DNA of 64,000 nt from Calliphora vicina (Eukaryota; Arthropoda; Insecta; Diptera; Calliphoridae), in NCBI RefSeq assembly GCF_958450345.1, contig NC_088781.1:43821357-43885356 (forward strand), read 5' to 3'. Shown in pieces: positions 36,181-48,800 of the stretch. The number at the start of each line of letters is the position of its first letter. Within the stretch, counting starts at the first letter, position 1. Under the pieces are notes generated by a model, which was not told where the DNA came from, did not search any database, and saw only the letters and a program-made list of their open reading frames with translations. Made by a program: the position numbers and the translations under genes.

Positions 36181-37959
36181 CAATGTTTTTTTATATACGT
36201 TAAATTATTATATACTTTATAACACAGTAATTGAATATTGTTGAAATTACAAAAGGAATATCCAACTTATATACTCACACTGAAGGATATAAAAAGGCAC
36301 AAAATTGAAATTAAAACCCAAATTGTATTAATTTCGTTACAGTCTCTGTATGACTGTCTGGCTAAATGTACGTTTGTCGGTCTGTCTGCGAGCGTTTGGT
36401 GAAGGGCAGGCCTGCAAAAGATAACTGCCTACAGAGCCCTTTCAAAAAAGCTAGTAAATCATAAACAACAAAGCAAAGCAAATACATATTATATTATGCA
36501 TATTGGATGGACAATCCAAAAAAAGAAATAGCATTACACTGGGGAATAACAACTGTATTTAGTAATCAAAAAAGAGGAGGTTGTTGCACATAAATAGCTT
36601 GGGCTTGCAAAACAACCATAATTCTTGTGCTTGGAATAAGTACGTGAATACAAACAAATACGTAACGTACTTGTGCAACAAAACAATATCCTTGACCCCT
36701 TGATTTCAATTACAATTGCAGTCCATGCCAATTAGGTTTCTCTTATTTTTGCTGGTATTTTATAGAAAAAAAAAACACTTGGAAAAAAATAATAAATAAA
36801 GACAGCAAGAAAAAAATGCTACAACCGAGTTGAAAATTTCAAAACATGCCAAACGCAAACGTACATATTTACGTTTGTCTGTATATGTGTATGAAGGCAT
36901 GTTGCACAAACAAAACTATTCGCAATAATTAGTCAGAGTATGTAGAAGCTGCTGCAGCAAGCAGTAGCAGCATTATGGGTGATGGGGCTACACAAACGTG
37001 CAGCATACATAATAAGCGGTTTATTATTTGCCATGTTAAGAGCGTAACACACTACCAAAACACTACTGAGGCATAAATATAAAAAAACCGACTACTGCAA
37101 TATTTATACACAGAAACATACACACTCCAACCAACAATTGCTACTTGATACATGAGGAATATACAGTAGCAGTTGCATTAACAGCAGCAACAGCGACTCT
37201 AGCAATTTTTTAACAAAAATTACTTTTATCAACAAACAGCCACAACAAACAACTGCTAAAGCTGCCAGTTACCAACAACAACAACAGCAACAACTAAAAT
37301 CCAAAATGAATTATAATGAAAACAAGGAAAAAAAACTAAATAGAATTTAACAAAGTTAAAATGTTAAACACATCAAAAACTAATGAAAAGAAAAGAATTT
37401 TTTTTTTAAAAATATTTTTTTTTTTACTCATTTATATGGCAACAATCTGCCAGCAGTAGTTTTCGCAACAAACTCAACAGTTTCAATTAAATGTTGTTGA
37501 ATATTTGTTATAAGCAAAAGTTAATTACACAACAATTTGTATAGTAAACACACACCGATACACAGGTTTAAAATGAACCCAACAGTTCTGAGAAAAAAAT
37601 TTGGGAAATAATCCTTCATAAGTTTTTAAAATTGTTTTGAAAAGGTAAAGTTTAGTTACTAAGGATATTTGTTAATTTGTTGTTAACATATTTGTAGAAC
37701 ATTTCAATGTTCTATTTAAATTGGTTATGGGTGAAAATTGGGTATCTCTAAAATTAAACCCAATTAATATCAATCATACGCACCCATGTATAATTTTACA
37801 AATTTGCAATTTTCTTCAAAACTCTTGCAGATTTTAAAATTGTTGATACAGTTAAAGAATGACTAAAGTATTTTATATAATTTCCAATACAAAATAATTT
37901 TGGAATTTCACTACTAACAGAGCTGGGAGGAATTCCAAAAAAAAGAACGAAACTATTAT
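36181..37959. other. non-coding DNA
   Basis: 36215-36295 resembles the end of a mini-me-like repeat (ATTACAAAAGGAATATCCAAC...GAAGGATATAAAAA). The remainder has CAGCAGCAA and CAACAACAAC runs (36945-36970, 37175-37300) and AT-rich DNA. No gene recognised. Confidence 0.5.
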
Positions 37960-38053
37960 GACTTAAAAAATCCCGGATTTACAATAGACGGTGTATCTTT
38001 TGAATGCGGTATTTCTTTTTAATAATTTATATGTCATTTTGAGGGGTAAATAT
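37960..38053 (-). mobile_element. hAT-associated fragment
   Basis: AAAATCCCGGATTTAC followed by AATTTATATGTCATTTTGAGGG is the reverse complement of a similar stretch at 33955-34015. Only this fragment is seen. Confidence 0.45.
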
Positions 38054-38508
38054 CTATCATTTATTCTCACTCATTTATTGAACATTATAGTGTAAAAACA
38101 AAGTGGCTTTTGCTTCGAAAATGTTGAATTTTGTACCAACAAAGCGTCATATGCGGGAAGTTTTGCTTTATTTCTTTAAAAAAAAATCCGCTAGCACACC
38201 GATTGCTCACCAAAGCTTATGGTGAATGTGTTCCATCGGTTTGAACATACGAGAGAAGTGGTGAAATTTGACACGGAAGACAAAGATCGCCTAGGCCAGC
38301 CAAAAAAGTTTGAAGATCAAGAATTGGAGACATTAATCCATGAAGATGGTTGTTAATCTCAACACGGGCTTGCAAAATCATTGGGAGCTACTTGGGCAGC
38401 AATTTCAAACAGTTTTTAAGCAGCAGCATTCATCAAAAGGCAGTGAAATTGGGTACCATACGAATTGAACCCGAGAGACCGAATGTTTAAACGCTATAAA
38501 AGAGAGAA
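38054..38508 (+). pseudogene. mariner relic M5, N-terminal region
   Basis: Has the 5' leader TTCTCACTCATTTATTGAAC and a clear start codon at 38121 opening MLNFVPTKRHMREVLLYFF, the expected mariner N-terminus. STPIAHQSL and MCSIGLN follow in shifted frame. Part of the first HTH (the CERWFVRFRSG block) is deleted near 38253. The DTEDKD linker, the second HTH (EDQELETLIHED) and an RDRMFKRYKRE end remain. The copy stops before any catalytic residue. It is the only copy here in which the true transposase start is preserved. Confidence 0.82.
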
Positions 38509-39439
38509 TCTAACTGTTGACTACCTTTAAAACTGCTGGGCTGTCGTGGAGTCGTCGGCAGTGTTGCTGATGATGGCTGTTAAAAGTTGCCTGCTGCTGC
38601 AGATGATGATGCTGGTCAAACATCAACGCAAAGAAGAACGAACATGCAGCAGAAAAATGTTAGTAAATTTGAAAAGATGTCTTAAATGCAAAAAGGAAAT
38701 GAAGTATTACAAATATTTTGTGTTAAATTCACTAAATGACTTGACTTAATTTGTTCTGTTCTCTTCTGTTGTGTTGTGTTAATCAATACACTGTAAAATA
38801 TTGCAATTTTTGAAAAAGTAACCAGTAATTATCTAGAAAATTCTTTAGGTTAATTTCAAATGCAGTGTTAAATTTTAAAGATTTTTACAACTGTTTTAGT
38901 TAAACCAGCAACTAACTAGTTAAATGATTTATGTAATTTGGTTTAGCAAATCTACTGTAGCTCAGTTTAGTGCAAAACGTTTTACTTTACGCAAATGCAA
39001 TTCGAAAAATTTTGCAAAAACAGAGTGTTAGGTATTTAAAAGATTGAGCAAGAAATTACTGAATGACATTTGTAAGAAATTAAAAGTAACAGATGTTTGC
39101 CGCTTATTTAAACTAAGATTTCCAATCATTGAAAGTTTACTTAATTTTTTTTTGTAAAAATGGAAATTTGGAAATGGGCGTGTCACCTCCTATACAAAGT
39201 ACGTAGTGATTATAGAATATCTGGAAAAATATAACACTGACAGTCTCTAAATATAGCATGAGTTGTTTTGCGTTTCTCCTCCCATTCAATTAATCTATAA
39301 TACAAAACAACGTATCATGAAGACATTAAATATTCTTTTTTTTATATTGATTAATGACTCACTATATCATATTTTTTAATTCTACTATCAAAAATAACCA
39401 TGTTCAAAATTCAAAAGAACGTATCATATAGTGTTCAAA
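38509..39439. other. AT-rich non-coding DNA
   Basis: No motif recognised. A frame at 38546-38749 is open but has no similarity I recognise. Confidence 0.5.
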
Positions 39440-39665
39440 CGTTCCTTATATTGAGGTTATATGTGTAGCAGGGATAATTATGGACCAATCCTGCTCAAAC
39501 AGTATTCCGGGGTGACATTTGTATGGTGGCTAGGTGAAATCATGGATCGATATTGATACTTTCGTTTGGGCTCTATCATGTTTTTAACAGACAGATAGAC
39601 AGACAGACGGACAGAAATATCTAGATCGTCTTAGAATCCTATGAGGACCCAAAATATATTTACTA
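39440..39665 (+). repeat. dispersed repeat with (GACA)n tract
   Basis: Ends with AACAGACAGATAGACAGACA, GACGGACAGAAATATCTAGATCG and an ATATATT tract. This is the mini-me arrangement (GTCY tract, core, TA tract) in plus orientation but with a core different from R1-R6. The preceding 100 bp is loosely like 24900-25060. Confidence 0.45.
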
Positions 39666-39989
39666 ATGTGGTTCTGGTTGCCCATATTTGTATTAATTTC
39701 TTGAAAATAAACTGAAATTGAAAAATAAGTTTTCCCAGAAGCCATAATTCAGGTTTTGATAATTTTCATTTAAACGAAAATTCTCCCGAATTGATCTTAT
39801 TGAGAAATACTTTTAATCGATCCCAGACGTGCATTAGCGAATAATTAAGCTTATTAGTTGTTAGAATCATAAGATAAAAGTTTGACAATTCGACGTAATT
39901 ATATTCAAAAGTCCTCAAAGTCAAACGCGCCTCCCATACTTCTAAGAATGAGCTGTCAAGGCTACGTTTCAAACTACTTCAACTATTTT

Positions 39990-40430
39990 GACAGAAGTCG
40001 ATAACGCGTTGCAGCGCTGAACACGTGATCTGTACCTTCGCTTTTATAAACTGTAATATAAGGTATATATCAGGTCACTGTATTCTACGTAAGCATGTAA
40101 GTCGACTTGTACTCCCGGCGACCACTGTCGTAGTTGTAAGGACAGCGAAAATTAGCGAACGGTTTTACATATTTTCTGCGAATATCCGGCCCTAACTGCC
40201 AAGAGACAGAGATTGCTGGACAAGTACATACTGACAAACCTCGTTATCTAGGTCCAGATTTAATAATCTACAAAAATATCTCACGACTACGGGTTGAATT
40301 CAACACCTTCCCTATTAGAATACATTATGATGTAAATGACACTACATCTAACGATTGGTGTGATCTTGTTAAAACGGTGAACTACCGCGAACTAACAACC
40401 CATACAAAATAAATATTTATCATCGAATAT
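39990..40430 (+). pseudogene. RNase H LINE C-terminal relic, third family
   Basis: Reads GHCILRKHVSRL near 40080-40115, then DHCRSCKDSEN, a stop, RTVLHIFCEYPALTAKRQRLL (about 40128-40215). This is the Cys-Cys-His-Cys cluster found after the RNase H domain in I/LOA-like LINEs. Sequence differs clearly from the LINEs at 17937 and 27267. The rest of the element is not readable. Confidence 0.6.
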
Positions 40431-40557
40431 CAGGAGAAGTATTGGTCATCAAACTTCGTGTAAATTCCTTTGCATCCAGTGACCGCTGTGCAGCTAAACT
40501 GAGGAGGATATTAATCGGAAGAGCCAGTTGGCTGATTTGACTCCGAACCCTAGCCGA

Positions 40558-41053
40558 TTTTTATACCCTTCACCTTCGTGAGAAGGGTATATAAAGTTTG
40601 TCATTCCGTTTGTAATTTCCACAAACTAATTTTCCGACCCAATAAAGTATATATATTTTGGATCCTTATAGATAGCGAAGTAAATTAAGGCATGTCCGTC
40701 TGTCTGTCCGTTGAAATCAATTTTCTGAAGAACCCAGATATCTTCGGGATCCAAATCTTCAATAATTCTGTCAAGCATTCTGTCGAGAAGTTTCCTATTT
40801 AAAATTAGCAAAATCGGTCCACAAATGGCTGAGATATGAGCAAAAAACCAGGACAACCTCGATTTTTGACCTATTTTTCATTACTAAGTCATTAATATGG
40901 ATATCTAATGATAGATATTTCAAAGACCTTTGTAACGACGTATATAAGACCATAGTAAGTTGGACCTACAATGGGTCAAAAACGGAAAAAAAATTTGAAC
41001 CCGAATTTTTTTTTCACCAAAAAAAAATTTTAAATATACAAAAATTAAAATTT
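40558..41053 (-). mobile_element. mini-me-like dispersed repeat R5
   Basis: Begins TTTTTATACCCTTCACCTTC with a potential hairpin (ACCCTTCAC...GTGAGAAGGGT), then GTCATTCCGTTTGTAATT, the TA tract, GATAGCG core, CATGTCCGTCTGTCTGTCCG, TCCACAAATGGCTGAGATAT and CTACAATGGGTCAAAAACGG. The A-rich body stops at 41053, where a transposase fragment begins. The AGCTCTC hairpin end is missing. Confidence 0.72.
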
Positions 41054-41055
41054 AA

Positions 41056-41520
41056 ATTTAATTTGTCGAATTTGGGACGATACCAATTCAAGAGTATGTA
41101 TCCCGAAAATGATACTGTTTGGTGTGGATTTTGGGCTGTCGGCATCATCGGTCCATATTTCTTGGAGAATAATGTTGTCCAGGTCATCACCGTAAACGGC
41201 GAGCGCTATAGGTCAATGAAAACCAATGAATTGTGGTTTGAACAGGCCGGCGCCACGTGCCACATTGGACAAACTGGAGGAGCGATTTGAAGGAGGTGAT
41301 TTGGAGGTGGAGGTAATTTGAACTGATCACCGAGATCGTGCGATTTGAACCCGTTAGACTTCTTCATGTGGGTGTTTATTAAGTTGTTGGTCTATGAATA
41401 AGCCACAAACCACAGCGGCCCATGCATTAGGTCAAATTTAGACTGATTTATGAGTCAGAGACATGAAAAAGTCCATGATTTGTGAGGCGCACATTTGTAA
41501 GAGGTTAAATGCCATATAGT
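41056..41520 (+). pseudogene. Tc1/mariner-superfamily transposase relic (FQQDGAT lineage), copy T2a
   Basis: Catalytic-core fragment of the same lineage as 35745-36180. It reads MYPENDTVWCGFW (41095-41135), IIGPYFLEN, ITVNGERYRSM (about 41190-41220) and LWFEQAGATCHIGQT (41232-41270). In the last block the catalytic Asp expected after QQ is replaced by Ala. After a frameshift, SPRSCDLNPLDFFMWVF (about 41325-41375) carries the later catalytic Asp, and a degraded C-terminal helix region follows to about 41515. No TIRs were recognised. Confidence 0.75.
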
Positions 41521-42284
41521 GGCAGCAGGCAAGGATCCACAGTGGGTGAAATAGGAAATTAACCCCCCCCCCCAAAAAAAAACCGAAAAGTTTTCATATA
41601 AAAAAGGAATAAAAAGAAAAATGTAGAACAAATTTTAATGGTTGACCTGGATCCGCGCCTGAATGGCAGCGATAGCGCACTTCCGATGATTATTTAAATT
41701 TAAAAATAGGCATCACTTAATAAAATATCCTTTACATACATTTTCAGTGGCCGAAACTTTTTTCTATGATTTTGTGAAGCAGGTCACAACAATAGGAGTT
41801 TTGCCGGTATTATTAAGATATGTATTCGCTCGAACTACCGTATCAAACTGTACGTTACAAAAACACACTCAGCTCATACGACATTTTGTTGGGAGGATTT
41901 CATTAATTAATGTCTCTTTTTTGTAATTTTCAGTGTACGGCTTGATTGTACCAATTTGACCGATCCGCATTTTTTTATTTTGATTTTTTAAGCCACGTTA
42001 ACAAGCCACAGACTTTGACATGTCTCAAAGAGAATAATATCCGAAAACGCAGTGCAATGAGGCCAAACGGTTATCAACAATAGTGGATGCTGTCATTGTT
42101 GACATGTAAAACAAATAGTGGATTAGACCATTTACAAGGAAATCTGCCTTGTTGCCAAATAAATTGGCTTCAAACTATTAAAATTTTGGGGGATAAAATC
42201 GTGGAAACGAATTAAAATGAGCTTAAATCGTATGAATTTTGTAATCAGAATCGACTTGAGTTTTGTATAACCAAATTTTGGCTC
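41521..42284. other. unassigned sequence
   Basis: It includes a C-run followed by an A-run at 41563-41581. No domain recognised. Confidence 0.45.
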
Positions 42285-42746
42285 TACACGCAGAAAAAAA
42301 ATATAGTTGGACATGGTTACTGTAACCATTTCAATATTGTTACAAGTTTTTTAACTATATTATAGTCACAGTTACCATTTATACACCATATATACATGAT
42401 TGTATACACCATATATATGGTTACAGTAAACAAATATATGTTTGTGACAACCATTCATATGATGAAGGACTTATATTATGTTGCTCTCGGCTTAAGGCTT
42501 ATCATAATCTGAGAACAACATATTATGATAAAATTATTCATCATAAATATGGTTGCCACAAACATATATTTGTTTACTGTAACCATATATATGGTCGATA
42601 CAATCATGTGAATCATAAATTAACCATATTATGGTTACCACAATCATGTAAATAGTTACTGTGACTATAATAATGTTAAAAAACTTGTAACACTATTTAA
42701 ATGGTTACAGTAACCATGCCCAATTATATTTTTTCTCTGCGTGTAG
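42285..42746. mobile_element. palindromic (foldback) MITE
   Basis: Ends are CTACACGCAG (42284-42293) and CTGCGTGTAG (42737-42746), an exact inverted repeat. The pairing continues through most of the element: CATGGTTACTGTAACCAT at left and ATGGTTACAGTAACCATG at right; GTTACAAGTTTTTTAAC and GTTAAAAAACTTGTAAC. The inner AAACAAATATATGTTTGTG also recurs inverted. About 460 bp with no coding capacity, flanked by TA. Confidence 0.85.
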
Positions 42747-42831
42747 TATCACGCGATGTTGTGTTATTTACGATAACATTTGTTCGGGTAATTTTGGAAT
42801 AAAAACCTCACCCATAAAATCAATTATTTAA

Positions 42832-44012
42832 CCTTTATGTCAACGGCAACATACCTGGGTATGTTTTGCATTTTTAAAATGCTGTAGCTCTGAATTGGAT
42901 AATCGGATCGAAAAAGATATTTCTTGATATCCTAGCCAAAACAGTTCTCCGCAATTGTTAGGATAGGATCACCCGTTTGGAAGATAATGCCCATTTACAA
43001 AGTTGCACCCTTACGTCAACAGCATACAAATTGAAAAGTATAGTATTTTTTCAAAGTTTTTACCCACCCTACTCCACATTTTTGATAACAGCGGGTCCAA
43101 ATATATCCCGATTTTTTTTATTGGACTAACAACAAATGTATATGTCAAACAAAAAAAGAGTTATTTAAAAATCGTAACTGACTCCAAAGTTATATGTATT
43201 TGAATTTAAAAAAATTAAAAAAGGCGATTTTTCTCTAGTTTTTGGGAAAAAGTACTTTTTTTATTTTTAAGTTATATAACAAATTTCAAAGATGGTGTAT
43301 TAGGTATTTATACTTTTTGAAAAGCTAACTTTGCACTAAATATTTTAAATGAAAATAAATTTAAAAATTCTTGATACGGAGGGGACCAGGTCCATTCAAA
43401 TAACGCCTATTTTTTATGGAAAATTCAAATTTAGCGTAAAAATTCTCAAATCGCATAGTCGATATCAAAATAAAGTAACCTGTTTTAGATGGCCAAATAT
43501 GTTCTTAATTATTTTGTAAAGAGTTCCGATAATCCCGCTCCTGGTGTGGATATTATAGCAAAAAAACTAAAAAATCCCATTTTTGGGAATTTTCAAAACT
43601 TTTTTGGGAATTACGGGATTCCTGGTTATAAATTTGTTTTTATTTTTCTATATCTATTAGAAAAGTCTATATAACTGTAAAATTTCATTAAAAACTATTA
43701 ATAAATAAAAAAATTATTTTAATTTGCAAAATTTGTTTCTTTGCAAAAACTCAATAAAAAGCATTGTTTGTACATATACAACCACTTTTTTCAAAAAACA
43801 ATGATTAAATGTAAGGGTAAAACTGGTTATCATAAAATTGTTGAACCTTTTGCCTATTTCTAATAAAAAAAAATAATACATAAATTCCTACAAACGAGTT
43901 AGATGTTAGCATTTTTATGCTAACGGCAGCCATTCACCATACAAAACGTATGAACATACCCAGGCATGTTGCTGTTGACGTGCGTAAAGCAGTTCTGCTG
44001 TTGACATAAATG
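42832..44012. mobile_element. piggyBac-type non-autonomous element
   Basis: A 1181-bp segment flanked by TTAA on both sides (42828-42831 and 44013-44016), the hallmark target duplication of piggyBac elements. The left end CCTTTATGTCAACGGCAAC and the right end GTTGACATAAATG form an inverted repeat. Subterminally, AACATACCTGGGTATGTT (left) pairs with AACATACCCAGGCATGTT (right). The interior has no transposase frame, only AT-rich DNA and a short open frame without similarity. A diverged copy of the interior is at 31786-32570. Confidence 0.78.
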
Positions 44013-44016
44013 TTAA

Positions 44017-45839
44017 AGACAAAATTTTCTAAAATTTTTATTACTTTTTTTATTTTTTTACAGTTACCGCAAATTTTAAATATAGATTCGAGGCAGGTTG
44101 ATATATAGAAAAAAAAAACTATTTTCGTTTTTTAGATAAAAAAAAATAATAAAATGATCTCCAAACTTTACCGCGTTTTATGGGTGAACTTTTTTGACAA
44201 CCGCGCAAAAGTAATACCATTTTTTAAAATAACTTTCAATATCCTATTCGACTATGCTAGGGCCATTTTGGTATTTGCAAAAAAAATTTAAAAAAGTTAT
44301 AGCCCTAATGAACAAGATGAAGTTCATACATTCAAGACATTAAAATAAATAAATTTAAAAACATGATTACTTACTACATGATCAAGATAAACATAGAGTC
44401 ATCAATTACACATACCTGAAAAAATAAGAAAAAATACCAGAGATTAATTTTATGCTACAATGACTATTACTTTAAGTTAGGCTTAATTTATATAAAAATA
44501 ACTAACAATATGTTGATATTTGATTCATCCTTGAAAAATCTTATTTGAATAAGACATAGGTCTTGAATTTGCCAACCTTTCTCGCTGATTTTTTATTAGT
44601 TTTCATCCAACTAACATTTTTCTAACCGTGTACTTAAAAACTGAAGAACTCAGCTTGCAAAAAAATAAAGGCGAACTGCAAACTTCTGCTTTTAATGGGT
44701 ATTTCTTTTTAATATCTTGTAAATGCAAAACAATTTATTGCATAACGGAGAGATACCGAAAACAAAAAACGGCGATTAAAGCAACATCAGCGCAGAAAGA
44801 AAGAAAAATACGACAAAAAAAAAAAAGAAAACACACAGAAAAACCCGGTAGAAAAAGCTTAAGAAAAGAAGATGATGGTCTTAAAGAAAAACACACAACA
44901 CAATTTGGCCAACATGGACCAAAAAAATAAAAAAAGTAAAATAAATAAAGAGTGGTTTTTTGTATAAAGATATTTTGTTGTTTTATGGTACATCTTAAGA
45001 CATCAATGATGACTAAATTCTTTTCATTTGGCTGGATGGAATACGAGTGAGTACAACCCAAATGCATTTGAAGCAGCGGAATACAACCATAATAGCTGGC
45101 TGGCTGGCTGGCTGACTGAGTGGCTGGTTGGTTGCTTGGTTAGATGTTTGGTTGTAAGATGATAATGACGCTAAAGATGATGTTGTTGCTTTCTTTCTTC
45201 TTTTTTTTTGCTGTAGCCTGATAGCCGCCTCTATGAGTGTAGATGGCTAAAAAGCTCATAAGTCTTGGCTGTGGGTTTGTTACAAAATGTACAACCAAAA
45301 AAATAAAAAAAATAAATGATTTCAAATGAAAAATTACAGCTTTTAAGTACTTTAGATTACTGTTGTTGTTTTTATTGCTGTTTTGTGTGTTTTTTGTTTT
45401 TATTGTTGTTATTGTTGACTAAACTACACATGAAGTAATCCTAATGACTGTCTTGACCCAATGATTGGGGCCATATTGTTTCTGGTATTAAAACTCTACA
45501 CAACAAAACGCAATTTACCAGAAATCTTCTGCTGCTTACTTCTCTCTCCCTCTCTCTCTCACTATCTACCTACCTCTCGTAATGTCTCTTCAGAGCCCGC
45601 CTCGTTACCAAGAAGCAAAAACGTTTTGCATGAATGATGATCTTGTGTAATGACTACAAAAGATTATTTGCATACTTGAATGGGCAAAAATTAGATAGTG
45701 GACAGATCAATTATTCATTATTATTTTTATATGAAACTAGAGAATTGCCAGTTGTAATATTCTGGTTGAAAATAATGACCAGGTGACCAGAAGCTAATGG
45801 ATGATTAAAGAGTATTAAAATAAAAAATAAAAAAAAATG
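44017..45839. other. non-coding DNA with simple repeats
   Basis: Contains a GGCT tandem tract (45097-45115), CT repeats (45540-45562) and A-rich low-complexity DNA. A lysine-rich open frame at 44628-44930 reflects the A-rich composition and is not called a gene. Confidence 0.5.
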
Positions 45840-48800
45840 TTGTCCTGCAGGCTGATTATCACATGAACCAGAAGCTGACTGACATGAGTGACATTGAAAA
45901 ATGGTTCTTAGGAGAGCAGTGAACTCAAGCGATTAAGATGGATGGAGCTGCATAAATGCAAAGTTGTTCAATGAGCAGGAATGTGGAATGTGTTTTTGGA
46001 AATATTGAAATACTATTCCGGAATCGCTGAAAAGAAGTTGAAAAGTAATTGTCAAAATTAAGCGAAATATTGTTAGAATGGAAGAACTGATGTTAAGAAT
46101 GAAAGGATTCAATTCTCCAATGTGGAGTTCAAAACCAATAGAAAGAAGTAAAAACTATTTTTCAAGCAGATCAGTGAGGAGTTGACCAATTGAAGATTTC
46201 CCAGGTTATGATTGTCCCGCAGACTAGTTATCAAATGAATTAGGGCATGATTGCTTTTAGAAAGGTTATAAAACGAATTAGAAGCTATCTGATGTTGAAA
46301 GGATGCAATTCTCCGCTGTGGAGTTGAAATCAGTAGAACGAAATTAAAACAACTTTACGAGCAGGCAGTGAGGAGTTTACCAATTGATGATTGTCCATGA
46401 GGGCATGATTGTCCTGCAGACTTGAAGGAAGGAACTTGAAGTTTTCTGATGTTGAACAATGTTTAAGTGATAGGATAGCCGAACTAATAGATGATGAAAG
46501 AATACTCAAAAGTCCTGCAGCCTGATAATCACATGAACAGAAGCTCACAGACATGAGTGATATCGAGATATGGTTCTTAGAAGAGCACTGAACTCAAGCG
46601 ATTAAGATGGATGGAGCTGCATAAATGCAAAGTTGTTCAGTGAGGAGTAGACCAACTGAAGATTTCCTATAAGGGTAAGATTGTCCTGCAGGCTGGTTAT
46701 CAAATGAATTAGAAACTATCTGATATTGTAAGGATTCACTATCTATTTTTCAAGCAAAGCAGTAAGGAGTTGACCAATTGATGATTATCCATGAGGACAT
46801 GATTGTCCTGCAGACTTGAAGGAAGGAACTTGAAGTTTTCTGATGTTGAACAATGTTCAAGTGATAGGATAGCCGAACTAATAGATGATGAAAGAATATT
46901 CAAAAGTCCTCCAGCCTGATTATCACTTGAACCAGAAGCTGACAGGCATGAGTGACATTGAAAAATGGTTCTTAGGAGAGCGTGAACTCAAGCGATTCAT
47001 CCACATTTCGTAATCGCTGAAAAGGAGTTGAAAAGTAATTGACAAAATAACGCAGAATATTGTTAGAATGGAAGATCTAATGTTATGAATGCAAGGATGC
47101 AATTATCCGTTGTGGGGTTCAAATCAATATAACGAAATGAAAACTATATTTCCAATAGAGCAATGAGGAGTTGACCAATTGAAGATTTTCTAGGTCATGA
47201 TTGTCCCGCAGGCTAGTTATCAAATGAATTTGAAACTATCTGATGTTGAATCAAATCAATAAAAAGAAATTAAAACTATTTTTCAAGCAAAGCAGTGACC
47301 AATTGAAGATTGCCCATGAGGGCATGATTGTCCTGCAGACTTGAATAAAGGAACTTGAAGTTTTATGATATTGAAGAATGTTCAAGACATAAGATAGATT
47401 AAAAATCGTTCCTTGGAGAGCAGTGAACTCAAGCGATGGATGTAGCAACATAATGAGAATGCTGTTCAAGTGGGAGATTACAGGAAGAATGGGCTTAAAG
47501 AGGTGTTGTTAGAAACATTGTAAAACTATTTCGAAACCAATGAAGCAAAGTTTAAAAATAATTAATAAAATAAAGCGAAATATCATTAAAGTGGGAGATT
47601 TAAATATTAAGAATGTGACTAATGGTGAATGAAACGATTCTAGGATGTAGAATATAAGGACATTTTTTAGCAGATTAGTGAGAAGATGACCAGTTAAAGA
47701 TGAGCTTCGTGGCATTATGATTATCAAATCGACCAGAAGCTAACAGAAATAAATAACATTTAAAAATGCTTCTTAGGAGAGCAGTGAACTTAAGAGATTA
47801 TGACAAATGGAGCTAAACAAATGCAAAGTTGTTCAAATAGCAGGAATGTGGGGAATAATGGGATTAAAGAGGTGTTGTTGGAAAGATTGAAATATAAATA
47901 ACGCTGAATATGTGAGGAATGAAAGATGTGGTGTAAAGAATTGAGATGAACAAAGACTATAATCTAAATGAGATCTAAAAGAAATGAAGAAAGGAAATGA
48001 AAAATAAATTTTGAGCAGTTTCGAGAGGAGTTGACCAATTGAAAATGATTGTCTTGGAGGTTGATTGAGTGACAAAAACGATTTTTCGATGTGGAATTCA
48101 AACCCCTAATTAGGAGACCTGTTGGAAATGGGACTCCGGAACCGATGAGGATAAACTGAAAATATTTGGTAACATTACGCAGGATGTCGTTGAATTTATA
48201 ATTTAAAGACACAATTTTAGCAGAGCACTGAAGCACAAATGAACCAAAAGCTGAAGTATTGTGAACATTTTTGTTAGAGCTGCAATGAACTCAAGGGATA
48301 AAAATGTATGAGCTCCATTGTACTCATGAAATGGACGAAACAACAAAGAAAACTATTTGTTTAAATATAAGAGTTTCTGTAAAAATTATTGGAGAAGACT
48401 TGATTGAGGAGAAGTTGAAAAGTAGTTAATAAAATTAAGGAAATGCCACTGAAATTTCTAATGAAAATTAATCTTGATTCAAGATTTTCGAGGTTATAAT
48501 TTAATTGGGAACGTGAGAACAAAAAACAACCAGAAGAGCGATAAGTTGACCAATTGGAGATGAGATATCTGAAATAAATAGGAGAACTATTGTAAAGAAT
48601 TAGATAAGAAAAGATTTGTTTGAAAAATCGAAAATTATTCAACAACCTATGAAGAGAAGTTGAAAAGAACTTGGTAAAAATATCGTTCAAATTGAAGATA
48701 TTATGTTAGGAATACTGGATTCGTCTTCGTATCTGAATCCTCAATAGAAAGCAACCACAAGCGGAGGATAATAAATAAACAAACAGAAAGTCTAGGAGTT

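Noticed and set aside
44628..44930. 100-codon Lys-rich open frame
   Set aside because: A-rich low-complexity sequence; no conserved domain and no promoter or splice context.
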